A stretch of DNA of 64,000 bases from Enoplosus armatus (taxonomy: Eukaryota; Chordata; Actinopteri; Centrarchiformes; Enoplosidae), in NCBI RefSeq assembly GCF_043641665.1, contig NC_092184.1, positions 3,083,608 to 3,147,607 on the forward strand, in the 5' to 3' direction. The position numbers were made by a program, and so were the translations under genes. The notes beneath the pieces were generated by a model. The model had not been told where the DNA came from. It ran no database searches and worked only from the letters and a program-made list of their open reading frames with translations. The number at the start of each line of letters is the position of its first letter. The stretch's first letter is position 1. Shown piece by piece: positions 1 through 11,648 of the stretch.

Positions 1-39
1 TAACAATTGTTATGAGAAGAAATAAAGACGAATGAATGC

Positions 40-607
40 ACTAGGAACCCTTCCTAGTGCGTAAGCGTTCAAACCCGTATATCTCGGCTGATAACAATTG
101 TATCAGTAATTAAGGGATAAATAACGACATATATGAACTCTCAAAAAACAATGCTGGCATCAGTATCAGCTTATACGCTTGACATGGCGCTAACTTCTGT
201 CAGGACGTCCACTTCAACCGGCACTTTCAGTCCTTTCAGCATCACCTGCACTTAGGCTGACATTTCAGTTCCTTTCAGTGCTTGAACTTGAACCGAACCT
301 TCAACCTGTTTCAGCACTTTTATTTCAACGGACACTTCATTCATTCGTTTTTTTTTTGTTGTTGTTGTTACAAAATTGCACATCCAACTTCGCTCAGCTG
401 AAACTCTTCAACACTTCACATTTTCTCTCACTATTTGCGTTCCAGCAGTCACTTCAACTGGTTCAGTATTCCAGCCATTTCAAAAGGTTTCAACAGCGAC
501 GAGCGCACGTTCATTTTCCTCAGAGATCGAGACCATTCCTAGAACATCAGCGTTCAAACCTGTATATCTCAGCTGATAACACTTAATAAAGGGACAAATA
601 AGACCAC
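40..607. repeat. degenerate dispersed repeat with direct terminal similarity
   Basis: A segment at about 64-120 (AGCGTTCAAACC, then GTATATCTC and GCTGATAAC) recurs at about 549-607 with few changes, including the following AAGGGAYAAATAA. Between the two copies lies a pyrimidine-rich stretch with many loose repeats of CACTTCA and TTTCAGT. This looks like a decayed repeat unit or minisatellite rather than coding DNA. The family is not recognised. The short open frames here are low-complexity and show no domain. Confidence 0.45.
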
Positions 608-1376
608 TAATACTCACCGTTGTTCCTGTTGTTTTAGGGATTGTTTTCTTTCGCTCTCAAAGGACCATTCAGCGTTAACTATGAGTTTGACTGTGAATTA
701 AATTTAAAAAAAAAAAAAGTGAATGAATTGAGATAATAGGAGGGTTTGCTTCCCTTTTTTTTTTTCTTTTTTTTTTACAAGTCAAGTAAAAAAATCAAGG
801 GACACGAAAGAACAAATGAATAAATACAACGGCGTTTGATGTGTCTGTGAGACTCCCAGTTTCAGTCACATTAGCCCCCACCCAAACATTTTTTTTTTGT
901 TTTTTCAAGGGAAACGACATTTCACAAAGTCACTCTTCGACGTACATTATAGACTGATATCATGATGATATCACATGAACAACAACTGACTGACTTGTCC
1001 CATTAATATTCATTTATTCCAAGTAAACACTGCAGTTAAAGCATGATGAAAGGGTTTCACAAGTTCAACAAGATGTAAAAAAAAAAACAACAACATTTGA
1101 GGTGTGTTCTAATCGATTTCTACTGATCCAGTTTTACAGTTTCACTGTGTGTTACAATGAGCTACTTGTTCCGCTTTGGAGGCGCATTGACGGGACTGCG
1201 TAAACCCACGGAACACTGTGATAAGACAGTATGACTGGACGAGGAAGGGGGGGGGGGGGGGGGGGGGGGCACATCCACCACAGGGAAAGATGAGTCATAT
1301 AAGATAAAAAAAAGAAAAAAGAAAAAAGAAAAGTAATAGTTCCCAGAGAGGAGGAGGAGGAATAAGACAAGCTTAC
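608..1376. other. AT-rich non-coding sequence, left flank of CpG island
   Basis: Several T and A homopolymers, then a 23-base G run (1247-1269) followed by an A/G-rich stretch. At 957-975 the palindrome TGATATCA occurs twice, 3 bases apart. If the minus-strand exon next to it is real, this is the start of that gene's first intron. No gene seen. Confidence 0.5.
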
Positions 1377-1494
1377 GCTGACTGCTGCGGGGTGGAGTGT
1401 CGGTGTCCTCGGCGGTGTCTGTCAGGATGTCGTTATCCTCCCCGGCTGCTGCATTCACTGTCACACACACACGCTCCGTTCCCGTCTGCCGCAT
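1377..1494 (-). CDS. candidate first coding exon of an unidentified gene running off the left edge (partial)
   Basis: On the minus strand an ATG at 1494 opens a frame of 39 codons plus one base that ends exactly at a strong donor (CAGC|GTAAGC, donor at 1376-1371). The predicted N-terminus starts MRQTGTERVCVTVNAAAG and continues acidic and Thr/Asp-rich (EDNDILTDTAEDTDTPP). There is no signal peptide or membrane segment. Beyond the donor the same frame runs into Phe/Leu-rich and then Pro-rich low complexity, which fits intron sequence. The position inside a CpG island supports a real first exon. I do not recognise the family, and the remaining exons would lie left of the window. Alternatively, this could be an open 5'UTR. 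Confidence 0.4.
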
Positions 1495-1750
1495 CTACAG
1501 CGTCGCTGCACGCCGGTGAAGAGCGCGGCGGGGAGCGGGCAGAGAGGGCGGGGCCGGGACAGGAGGCGGGAGGGGAGGGGAGGGGGCGGATGGGCCGGGA
1601 CGGAGCGGGATGAACGGAGGAGGGACACGAAACTGCTGTGCAGACCCTGCCGTCAGCGCCGGGTCACATGCGAGGAGAAATGACCCCTCCGCTTCGTGGA
1701 AATGTGGATTTCTGTCTGCGTGATCTTCATCGCGGGTGACAGGTGTTGGC
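1380..1750. promoter_or_regulatory. CpG-island promoter with GC boxes
   Basis: GC-rich, CpG-dense block in otherwise AT-rich surroundings. It contains GGGCGGGGCC (about 1547) and further GGGCGG-type motifs near 1583, typical Sp1-class GC boxes, and no TATA box that I can see. This is the usual signature of a vertebrate CpG-island promoter. The candidate minus-strand start codon lies inside it, so transcription would run leftwards, with the 5'UTR around 1495-1700. Divergent transcription to the right is possible. Confidence 0.6.
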
Positions 1751-2066
1751 TTATGTTTATGTAACCCACATTTCTGTAACCTGTGGGCCGCGTTTCCCAC
1801 CAACTCCCGCTCCACGTGTTCCAAGTTCACCAATGTAATGTTTCTAATATCTGAAGAAACGTCATTTATGCAAAAGTGACGTATTCAAGTGATAAAACTT
1901 GTGCACACATTTGAGCCAAATCGCTGTCATGGCAATTTTTGATATTTCAGGGAAAATCCATTTCCAATTTCTGAATTCTCGTCCCACTTACCAGTCCCCC
2001 CCCCCCCCCCCCCCCCAGACACATTCAGTTTTGCTCTGCAGTTTTGTGGGAACTCCAACAAGGTGA

Positions 2067-2138
2067 ATGCCATCCAATGAGAAAGATCATGAGATGTGGT
2101 TGAAAGCTCTCAAAAAAGCCTGGGGTTGGACCTTAAGT
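2067..2138 (+). other. short open segment with weak THAP- or PH-like resemblance
   Basis: Reads MPSNEKDHEMWLKALKKAWG, then WTLSK. The pattern of an acidic/basic helix with W-L-K-A-L followed by W-x-x-S-K loosely resembles both part of a THAP zinc finger and the C-terminal helix of a PH domain. No cysteine or histidine ligands are visible in frame, and a stop lies directly upstream of the ATG. It could be a fragment of a THAP-bearing transposon or chance. Confidence 0.12.
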
Positions 2139-2354
2139 AAAGCTTTGTTTTTGTTTTTTTTTATGGTCAAATCTTATTTTATTTTTTCACATGAATTGGC
2201 ATTCACTGAAATGACCTCTAAACATAATACCGCCTACCTGCCGGCTTTGAACTTGAATGGCAGTTTTCAGTGAGAAACCTCAAATTATAGAGATACCATT
2301 GACACCTGCCTTCCTGTGTGTGTGTTCACATGTTTCCATGTGTTTCGTGTTCAG

Positions 2355-2492
2355 GCTGCTCTGACACAGCCTGTGGAAGTCGGAGACGCTGCTGAATTCC
2401 TCAGAGTCTTTGGGGGATGTGACAAATATGGCAACAAGCCACAACTTGTCAACAAGGACCCCATATCTCACGGACTGAATCTACTGTTAAAC
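2355..2492 (+). CDS. isolated exon-like block, unidentified (partial)
   Basis: A pyrimidine-containing acceptor (CGTGTTCAG) precedes 138 bases (46 codons) that are open in phase 0, followed by a donor (AAAC|GTGAGC). The peptide begins AALTQPVEVGDAAEFLRV and includes FGGCDKYGNKPQLVNKD. A symmetric phase-0 exon with both splice signals is what a real internal exon looks like, but I recognise no domain and find no clear partner exons. It lies just upstream of a decayed LINE, so it may instead be transposon-derived or a chance frame. Confidence 0.22.
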
Positions 2493-2659
2493 GTGAGCCT
2501 GGCATGTTCAGGCTTGAAATACACAACACCATACAATGTACAGATACACACTGTTCTCCTTGTCGCTCTCCCCCCTCTTGTTTCTCATACATCTCTGACT
2601 GTCCGTCTTACTTGCCAGAGGGGAGGAATTCTCCAGTGAACACACCTGGTGTCAAATAG

Positions 2660-4140
2660 GGATGATTGGGCACTTCAGACTGGTTGCTTCACACCCACAG
2701 TGACGTCTGCAATGGATGGGCATTTAAACGGAATGAAAAAAAGTCTGCGAATGGAGGCAAATGCTGGTTTGGTGTATCCGGTTCCTTCTTCCCGACCACA
2801 GCGGGGAGAAAAGGCCATTATCAAGGTGGTTGGGATCCTTAATGATTCTCCTTGCCTTATTCTTGCAGCACCTAGAGTAAATATCCTTTAGGCAGGGTAG
2901 AGCACTGCCTATTGTACCGCTCTTTGCCCGGCCTAGCAGGCCTGTTTAGTGCAGTTTCCATACCAGGCAGTGATGTTCCCTGTCAGGATGCTCCTGGTGG
3001 TGCAGGAGTAGAAATCCCTCAATATTTGAGGGGATACCCGGAGTTTCCGCAAGCGTCACTGCCTTGCCTTTCTCACCACTGAGTCAGTATGCAGTGTCCA
3101 GGTCAGGCCCTCGGTGATGTGGACACCAAGGTACTTGAAGCTGTCCATTGCTGACGTTCAAGAGTAGGTTGTTGTCCTGATACCAGCGGGTCAGGTCCTC
3201 TACTTCCTTCAGGTAAGTCTTTTCATTGTTATATGCGATCAGGCCCACCACAGCTGTGTCGTCTTGACGATGGTGTTGGAGTTGAAAGTGGTAGGGAAGG
3301 GTAGGCAAACTACAGTTGGTCCGGTACGCTGTGTAGTGAGGAGTAGATGTAATCCTTGACCAGCCATTCAAAGCATTTCATCACTACAGAGGTGCCACTG
3401 GGCGGTAGTCATTCAGGCAAGCTGGGCAGGCAAGTCTTGTTTTCTTGGGCACAGGAATGATGATGGACTTGAAGCATGTGGGTATGACAGACTGAGCCAG
3501 GGACAGGTTGAATATCATTGTGAATACAGGCGCTGGTTGGTCAGCACATAGTTTGAGGACTTGCCCACTCATACCGTCTGGTCCTGCTGCTTTCGTGGTG
3601 TTTGAAAGTTTGAAGGCCCTCTCGATGTCATGCTCAGAAAGATCCATCTATTAACCTGTTTTTGCTTGTTGGCTGCGGATGGCCTCAAAGGGAGCATAAA
3701 ATTTGTTTAGCTCACCTTGCTAGAGATGCATCAGCACTTGCCACATGCTTCTGGGATTGCCCCCCTGGAATTGTAGTTCCACTTTCTTCTCGTAATCCCT
3801 TTACATTGTAGGCTGCTGCTTTATAATTGTCCATGTCGGCAGACTGCCGCCCTAGGTTGTAAGGCTGCGGTGCGTTTATGGCATCTCGGATGGTTCTGGT
3901 AATCCATGGTTGTGGAATAATTTAACTGTAGTTGTGGGTACAGTTGCTTCTGTTGAAATTAAATCCACCACAGACTCAGTGAATCCACTGATGTCGTCGC
4001 TGACGTCGACGGTGGGGTCCTGGAATGTGCTCCGGACTGCGTCATAGTCGTGCAGACTGTAGGGCAGCCTCTGATTGTCCTGACTATTTCCTGCGTCACT
4101 GGGGGTATCGTAGTTTGTTTACATACTTTGGCTTCAGCAA
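2660..4140 (-). mobile_element. decayed L2/CR1-type LINE fragment (reverse transcriptase)
   Basis: On the minus strand, discontinuous frames match the reverse transcriptase of fish non-LTR elements of the L2/CR1 group. In order they are: an N-terminal part with AAGPDGMSGQVLK, a segment ending in NDYRPVAPL, then after a deletion of the central region DDTAVVGLIAYNNEK with DLTRWYQDNNLLLNVS. At the 3' end, near 2830-2880, comes the reverse of the RKARxIIKD-type C-terminal motif. Frames are broken by stops and shifts, and the palm segment between NDYRPV and the active-site DD is lost. The element is dead. It shares the unusual DNNLLL reading with the copy at 12.69-13.58 kb. Confidence 0.8.
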
Positions 4141-4199
4141 GATGGCCGCATGGTCAAAAATAATTTCCTTTTACCAATTCAAATACCTTGATACTTAGT

Positions 4200-4450
4200 T
4201 GAAGAAAACTGGCCTGACCAATCAACAAACCCACCCACACACCCACGTCTTTGTTTGATCCTCAGTGATCAAACCAACAATCGCTGTGTCATCAGCAAAT
4301 TTAACATTGAAAACACCAGAGTTAGCCCTAAACTTGTTTGTATAAAGAGTAAATAGAATTGGAGATACAGCACTCCCTCATGGGGCCCCAGGGCTGGTAA
4401 TAACGGGGGAGGACACTGCAGCATATTCACCCGTAGCTTTAACAGCCTTT
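4200..4450 (-). mobile_element. fragment of a second LINE reverse transcriptase
   Basis: The minus strand reads a P-Q-G-like box (one codon mutated to stop), then SPILFTLYTNKFRAN and FNVKFADDTAIVGLITED. These are reverse-transcriptase motifs B' and C (FADD active site). The sequence differs from the neighbouring L2-like fragment, so it is a separate insertion or family. Only about 80 residues remain recognisable. Confidence 0.65.
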
Positions 4451-4942
4451 CCAGACCTAATTTGTCCCTTGATATAACAAGTTCAAGGGGACTGACACCT
4501 GGCTGTTGTTACACACATATTCACATTCTCTGTCAAACACTAAATCCGATTTGGATGAGCCTTTCAGTTGCTACCCACCTTACTCCAGTGCATCCTCGCA
4601 CAAATGTGCAGAGAGCCAGAAATAACTGTAGGCCACTGCTTGATCACGGTAGAATCGTTTTTTTTTTGTTGAAAGGGGTTCTGGCAGAAAATACTTTCAT
4701 TTCGTTTCACAGTGTTGAAGAGGTGTCCTGTTAGTGGTGCTTACAGTACTTTAAGCCCATCGGTATTCCGAGCATTAGTATTGTTAAGGGAGGCTGGCAT
4801 ACTTTATGTCTGTCATTACATTATTCATTTACCATATGTGACATCATTTCAGGAAAATACATTTATTCCCTTTCATCCAAAGAGCATTACATTACTGTCT
4901 GTTCAAAGGTAACAAAATCTGCCAACCAGCACCTCTAAAGCT

Positions 4943-4943
4943 T

Positions 4944-4969
<26 letters not shown>
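4943..4969. repeat. (TA)n microsatellite
   Basis: Uninterrupted TA dinucleotide run of 27 bases. Confidence 0.95.
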
Positions 4970-4974
<5 letters not shown>

Positions 4975-7440
4975 CATATTTTGTTTGTTTAAATTTTAAT
5001 CCTGCACATCAAACTTCAACTTTCCAGAGCAACAATAAATAGTGTTATATCCTGGCATGAACTGCTAGGCACGAGGTGATGATAAGTCCCCTATAAAGGC
5101 ACGATGTCATGACACTCGGTTGCAACGGTGACTTCTAGGTAACTGATCGTCAGCCTGGGGTCTTGGCACAGCATCACTCCAATCCAGAGGACATTTGGAC
5201 ATTCACACCCAACTGACACATTTTCCCTGATCACAGCCGTAACCCACCCTCTTTGTAACTCATCATCTGTACAAGTGGATTTTTCCCTTTTGCTTTATGA
5301 ACAAGAGTATTGCTGATAACGGCACCTGATGTGCTTGTGCTGCAGCATCATGACTCGGCAAGCTGGCTGCATCGTCAGCCGTGTCAGGGCCATGCGTGTG
5401 GGTGTGTTTAAAAGAGAGGCCACTAGAGGGCTGCAGAGTACATTTTGCCTGTTGCAATCACAGTCTTCTCTCTGATTGTTATTGACAGGCTCATCTTCCA
5501 GTGTTCTCTTACATAAACAAAAAATATCACATAACCATCTATTTGTTTCCTGGCTCGTCAGGGTTTGTGGTGACAACCAGATGGCGCGATGAAAGGTGTA
5601 GTCCATTCAGCTGCTATCATATGTCTCCTGATTCCCTCTTGTATCCCCTCTTGTACTCCCTGGCTCTGCCGTGAGGGTCTTTATAACACATTTCTACCAC
5701 ATAGTAGCCAAATATCCAAGTTAATTCTAATTGGCATATCCATATGCAGGCAATGCAGTTCTATAAATCCTGAAATCTGCCCTTTGACACTAGCATGTGT
5801 GTGTGTGTGTAGAATCAGTTTAAGCTGCTAGGTGTTATTTGCTGGATGTGAGCAAGGTTGCATGTATTGGCGTGAAGTTGATAAACCAATATCTATTCAC
5901 CTGATTTGCTGACTTTGCACTTTCTTCCGCACATATTCATATGAAGCGCATTGGTGTCAGTGTGAACGGCCTTTTTCAGTGTTTTGTTCACATGAAGTCA
6001 AACACATATTTCCTCATCTGATGCCCACTTGAAACTTGATATAGTGTTTTTGGCACTTGGCACTTGTTTGCTTGCTCTATCTCAGAGACCACTAAATGTT
6101 ACAGTAAAGTAGGCTGACGTAACAAAGGTAGGCTGATAAGAAAAGAGCCTGTTTACATTTGATGTGTACAGACCCAGATTAAAAGATTTGGAGTGTTTTA
6201 TTATAGTAACTCAAAAAAGACTTCAAAGTTGACTCCAGTACTATGAAATATACTTTAATGACATTCATTACTTAAAGGTCCTACATATAACAATGTGCAA
6301 CAGTTTACAGGTATTAAAACTTAGAGCTGTTTTTTTGAATACTTTGGATCTTGCCTTTATACGCCACTCTAAAAATGTCTACCATGCCAACGTTTGGTAT
6401 CTTTGTCTTCTGCGCAACATCACCTGTATGACCTGATGTCGTTATTTTTATTATTTCACTTTGGCGTACTGTATCAGCACGTTGGACACATAAACGCACA
6501 AAACGCATACAAATCAGATCTGAAACATGCTGTTTTTCTTTTTCCCGTCAAAGCCACAAACATGCTCAGTGAAGCATTGTAAAGGTCGCAAATGTAAACG
6601 CAGGTAGCAAACATAACACGTGAACGGTGAAATTGTGAAAATCGAGGTCGCACCAAGCTAACATACAACTACTTACAACAAAAAGCAGGTGTAGCCATAG
6701 GCGTCTTTTGTCTTCTTAGCTGTTTCGCTCTTCGAAACAGTTTTTGTAAACAATAACGCTAGAGTGCTACAGATTAGGCCTTTCATTCCCAGAGTGTGCG
6801 GGGTTCCCAAATAGCGCACTCCCACGTCCACTTCTCTGCTCAGTTGGCGCCTCCCCCACCTCCCTAAAACGTTCAGCCTGTAGAACGGAGTCGTCAAATT
6901 CAGGCGTTTTTTTTTTCCCCCCCGTTTCATCATGTGACAAAAAACAAAGCTATTTAAATAAATACAACGTCTGCCCCATCCCATCTCACATACGCGTAAG
7001 CACGAGTTTTGTAACAAATGCATATTGTCCTATCTCCCTTTTTACTTGGTCTATCAAGATCAAACAAGGGCTACCGTGGAGTTTGAAGCCAGCGCTTTCG
7101 ATAGAAGTCGACCCGCGGCGCTCAATGTGACTCCGTTTTTACGCTGTGACATCTTGAACCCTTGATCACGCCGGCGTGATTTGCGACTTAATAAACCGCC
7201 AATGTAGGGAGGTGGTGGAGGAGCAGCATATTTGAAAGTCACTGTTCATTGCGCAGTTTACAGACTTTGGCAGTGCAAGCATTATTTCATAACCTCAAGG
7301 TGACATTTTGAATTGGCTCTGTGGAAAACATTATCAGCATTTGCAAACTAAGATCAACAAAGTTGACTCTGCTCCGGTATGTAAACATGATGATGACTGC
7401 AATAAAACACGGCGACTGAGGAAGTACAGCCACTAATACA
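4970..7440. other. intergenic sequence without supported gene
   Basis: Unique-looking, moderately AT-rich sequence. Short frames occur on both strands but none shows a domain, exon-quality splice signals or low-stop continuity. It contains a GT run near 5799-5809 and an AT-rich TATTTAAATAAATA near 6950. It is the upstream flank of transcobalamin-like gene A. No TATA box is obvious just before that gene. Confidence 0.5.
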
Positions 7441-7450
7441 GCCAACAGCC

Positions 7451-8691
7451 ATGATGATGGTGCCTGCTCTGCTCTCCACAGCACTACTGCTGCTGCTGCT
7501 TCCTGGGACTCTGACTCAAAGTAAGCTTCAGAAAAAAATCCGAAAACTTTATTGCAATTGATTATCATGATTACTAAATATCAAGGAACCCCTCTACTTG
7601 TTTGTCTTCTGCTGTTTTTGTCATCTATCATTCAGATGATGAACCCGTTCCCATTGACGTAGTCGTGAAGAACAGCTTACTTGGCACCGCTCCCTTGACC
7701 TTCAGCACTCATGTGGTTAAAAAAGGGATCCTACTGGGTGCACTGAAGAGACTCATGGACGCCAATGCAAACTTTAAGTAAGCTGATTAATACCAACTGT
7801 CACCTGAGAGTGACAGTCCTCAAAAATGACCTTACAAGTAGCTAAACTTGCTGATTACTTTGCAAGACGAGATTCGTAGGCTTTTCACGGAATCATTTCC
7901 ACAATATACGCATTTTTAAAGTGGGCTTTCTCAAGACTGTTTGTGGTCAGATCCAATCCTCTAACACACAGGAGTGTGTCTATGCAACACCAACCTTAGC
8001 GACCTTAGCAAAACAGCCAATGCTAATCTGGGATGTTTACAGGCACAGTGTGGCTGCTCGGTTGAAAACATTAGTGGTTGCAAAGCTCACCGGCAACGTC
8101 TGCTGGTTAAAACGCGAACGCACCGTAAGAAAACACACGAGTTGTTTATAGATAACTTCAAGATGAGGATAACGTAATCCAAGATGAACAAGTCGATCAA
8201 TAAGACCAGATGATTGTGTTTTTGAAATTCTACTTGAACTCGTGCATTGAGTTGAAGGTTAAAGTTTGTATTGACCAGCTGGACTTGCACTGTTCACCTC
8301 CACTAACCAGTTTCATTGGGGGAAACCCTGCTGGTCATTATTTCTTCTCACTTGGTGGACATCAATTGTTCCTCCATTTGGTCCCGCAGGTTCACCTACA
8401 CAGAGGACCCAAACTATGGCCCATACCTGGTGAGCGTGAACGGTCTGGCTGGAAATGATAAAGACCATACTTATTGGGAGCTGCTGGTCAGGACTCCAGA
8501 GGGTGAAAAAAGACCTGATATTGGTGAGTCCACGGTGAAAATGTCTGTCGATCAGTCTTTCTTGCTGTCATTTTTTTTTTTTTTTACTGTAAATCAGATT
8601 ATAACACTCTATATGGATCTTGTTTGCAGGCATTGGCTGTTACATTCCCAGTGCAAACGAGCAAATCATTCTGAATTTTGCAAAGTGGTGA
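7451..8691 (+). CDS. gene A: secreted stand-alone transcobalamin beta-domain protein (DUF4430-like)
   Basis: Four coding exons (7451-7520, 7636-7777, 8390-8523, 8630-8691) join in frame to 135 codons plus stop. All three introns are GT-AG. Residues 1-23 are a Leu-rich signal peptide (MMMVPALLSTALLLLLLPGT, then LTQ). The mature part carries the hallmarks of the C-terminal beta domain of transcobalamin, haptocorrin and intrinsic factor: VKKGILLGALKRLMDAN in exon 2, FTYTEDPNYGPYLVSVNGLA and HTYWELLV in exon 3, and IGCYIPSANEQIILNF in exon 4. The helical alpha domain that completes cobalamin binding in those carriers is absent, so B12 transport by this protein alone is uncertain. It resembles the fish transcobalamin-beta genes (tcnba/tcnbb); exact orthology is unproven. 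AATAAA lies at 8793. It is convergent with gene B. The ATG triplet at 7451 is the first of three in-frame Mets; any would leave a signal peptide. Confidence 0.87.
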
Positions 8692-8792
8692 AGATTGAGC
8701 AGTGCTGGAATCCCCTGTATAACAACGTCTTTCATACCTGAACAAACAAACAACGTGCATCTGTGCTTAATGCTGAGTGATAATGCCATCTG

Positions 8793-8798
8793 AATAAA
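8793..8798 (+). terminator. polyadenylation signal of gene A
   Basis: AATAAA about 100 bases after the stop codon of gene A, within GAATAAAAAC. A second AATAAA follows near 8840. Confidence 0.6.
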
Positions 8799-8849
8799 AA
8801 CATCCCTCCCATGTGTTGAGTTCATTGGTTTGCAAGAGGAAATAAACAT

Positions 8850-10200
8850 AACCGCATGAACTGTTGTCAACACAGCCGACATATTATCGCTGAATGTATG
8901 ACGTGTGTTTCAGGTCATGTTCGCTGTCCGACATTTTTCTCGTGAAAGCGTCACTACCTTGCAGAGTTACTTCTTTGCCCACTACGTTTTGTTCATTAAC
9001 TAGCAAGCAGGTCCTCTGACCCTGATCATCCAATGAGAGCATCTGAGTTTGACGTAGAGGAATGGCGCGTTTACGTGTTGTCGTGCAGCTAAAAGTTCAG
9101 TTAAAAGCGGATCAAAATGAGCAACTGGAGCCGTAACCCAGTCCTCACCGGCAGAGAGACACACTGATCCCTTTGTTTGGACTGACGCTGCCTTGAAATT
9201 GCACTTGATTTTTGACATGACAATTTTGAGTCTTTGGTGTGTTTTTAAATGCCGTGCCACGGCAAGAGGACGACCGTCTCTGCCACTTTTAAAACGTCAG
9301 CAAATGTCACATCTTGGAAACTTTGTAACCATGACCGCACTTTCAGAGAGAGTCGGCTTTGTGAAAAGAACACAATGCAAGGTGAAAACGTTCTGCTGAA
9401 ATATTTGCAGGCAAAGAGCCGGATCATTCCCGTAACTTTTCCTGTATAAACCCGAGCGTCCTTTCCGAGAAACCAAAGGCAGTTAAACGACACACTGAAT
9501 ATAAAGCTTCAGTGCTGCACATTGTGTTCCATTTGAAGCCTGTGTTTCAAGACTGGATAACTCATCCTGTAACCGGCTAAAAAAGACTGTTCATCCAAAA
9601 TGCCACGCTGAAAAAGCGCTGCCTTTCTTTCAGAGGACACTTAAACCGCCTCATCCTTAGTTCTCCAAAGGTCCTGCCTTTGTGGGCACATTCTTTGAAG
9701 GAGGCAACCTCTGAAATGGGATTGAGGCTGTGTCCCATTTCCATACTAAATACTAACACTTTACAGAATGTATTATATAGTATACTGTCTTTTACAGAAT
9801 GCAAGCAAACAATGTGCTTTGCTGTTTTGCACAAACAGGTAATATATGTGCATTAACAGATGTTGATCAAGCTGACCTTGGATGCCACTGCCAATTATAC
9901 TTACTTACTAATGCCAGTGTTTGGTTTTCCATGATATTTCTGGTGCTGCCTCAGCTAAATCTGTACTAAAAATGTAACCATCAAATCAAAACTGACTGAC
10001 TTTTTTTTTTTTTAAATTTCACCTAACTTTGTCACTTTGAGCACACCACAGACTCGGAAGAGTGGAACAGGAACACATCTAATGATTGAGGAAGTACAAC
10101 AAACTTGGCTTGCATCACAGTAACTATTGCTCACACCTGGTTTCTTTGCAGAAAGGAGGGTTTCCAGTCACAAATAGGCTTAGGACACTGATTAGCCCAG
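8850..10200. other. intergenic sequence between convergent genes A and B
   Basis: No supported gene. The part from about 10040 to 10200 belongs to the block duplicated at 14.06-14.23 kb (shared ACTTGGCTTGCATCAC, CACCTGGTT, TTTGCAGAAAGGA). That block is the 3' flank of genes B and C. Confidence 0.5.
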
Positions 10201-10207
10201 TTCGATT

Positions 10208-10213
10208 TTTAAT
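10208..10213 (-). terminator. possible polyadenylation signal of gene B
   Basis: ATTAAA on the minus strand about 180 bases after the gene B stop codon. It is a common variant hexamer. No canonical AATAAA is closer. Confidence 0.3.
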
Positions 10214-10392
10214 TCAGAAAGATTCACACAAAGCATGTGTGTAACAGTAGCACACACGTACGTTATCCCACAGCCTAAGTAATTAGAAGAAATCTTCAAG
10301 TCATTTCAACTCTTTCCTTGTCAGTACTCTCACTGAGCTGATCCGACTCTGGCTTTGATCCCATTTTGATGTCTCGGGGGTCGCTGATCCCT

Positions 10393-11648
10393 TCAGTACT
10401 TGTTATAGTTCAGGATGATTTGCTCGTTTGCACTCGGAATGTAACAGCCAATACCTGCCAAACAAAATCAAGACAAAACAAAGATCACGAGCTGATTCGC
10501 AACGAGACGACTGCTGACTGTAAAAAGACAGACGGAAAGGTTTTCTCTTGGTTGACTCACCAACATTAGGTCTCGTGATTGTGTCGTTTGTTGTCTTGAC
10601 CAGCAGCTCCCAGTAGGTACGTTTCTCAATGCTTCCAGCCAGACCGTTCACACTCTGCAGGTACGGCCCGTAGTTTGGATCCTCTGTGTAGGTGAACCTG
10701 CGAGGACAACACAAGATGACTTCGTGAAGGACTTCAGCCCTTTGCAGACACGGAATGAAGTTAGAAATGTTATGATAGCAAAGAGAGATATTGTTTTTGC
10801 TCTCTCACAGGCTGCATCACTTGAAGCTTTAATTAATGACACACAATGAACTCACTGATGCATTTTTTTCCCCATCAATTCAATAATTTAACATCACTCG
10901 ATAGGAGGATGCTGCAATATGGCGGAGCGCAATGTCCAAATCGCAGGAGCTGCAATTTCTTTCACAACATACCATTGTAAATGAAGCACTGTGGTCTTAC
11001 ACAGATGACTGTAGATGACTGTGTGGTCAGATACAAGTGTGGGTTAGTTTTTCAAGGGCAGCCACATTTTGACTCAATGTTGCTCAGCTGGAGAAAATAT
11101 GATTGAGCAAGAGTAGTCATTTGAGACACACCCATTTACATGAGAGGCGACTTTGAAACGTGAAAATGAGAGAACGGGAGGAAATGTGTCTGTAGAAAGA
11201 ACCCTTGCTAAGTGTAAAGTTACAACTGGTGAAAGAGTGAAGCACGCGTGTTATGACTTTAAGATAATCGCTCATGCTAACAGCAAATTTGATGATCTTA
11301 CTTAAAGCCTGTGTTGGAGTCCTGCAGTCTCCTTAGTCCACCCAGTAAGATTCCTCTGTAAACCACATAAGTGCTGTAAGTCTGATTGGGAGGGTTCGTT
11401 ACAGAGTTTGCCACCAGGACTCCAATGGGAGTTTGAGCAGAGCCTGAAAAAAAGGAGAAACAAAGTTAGTACAAAAGATAAAATCAGGAGAGGACAAACA
11501 ATAACTGCAATAATACCATTTCATTATTCTCAATGGCCATTTACTGAGGACATTTTAAACTTTTCTGCAGCTTACATGCATCTGGAAACCCAGGAAGCAG
11601 CAGCATCAGCAGCAGCAGGGCCGCAGAGAGGAGAGCAGGCGCCTTCAT
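10393..11648 (-). CDS. gene B: secreted stand-alone transcobalamin beta-domain protein (DUF4430-like)
   Basis: Four minus-strand exons (11576-11648, 11302-11443, 10561-10697, 10393-10454) join in frame to 137 codons plus stop. All splice sites are GT-AG, and exons 2 and 4 have exactly the lengths of gene A (142 and 62). The signal peptide starts MKAPALLSAALLLLMLLLPG and ends near FPDACS. Exon 2 reads VVYRGILLGGLRRLQDSNTG, exon 3 FTYTEDPNYGPYLQSVNGLA and RTYWELLV, exon 4 IGCYIPSANEQIILNY. Mature A and B are clearly paralogous; B has an extra Cys just after the predicted cleavage region and possible N-glycosylation sites (NQT, NDT). Like A it lacks the alpha domain of the B12 carriers. It is most likely an extracellular protein of the fish tcnba/tcnbb type; ligand unknown. 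Gene C is a broken tandem copy. Confidence 0.87.

Noticed and set aside
8316..8741. Single unspliced frame of 141 codons covering exons 3 and 4 of gene A
   Set aside because: Contains the intron between exons 3 and 4 (poly-Phe stretch from T-rich sequence). The spliced model with GT-AG sites conserved in gene B is better.
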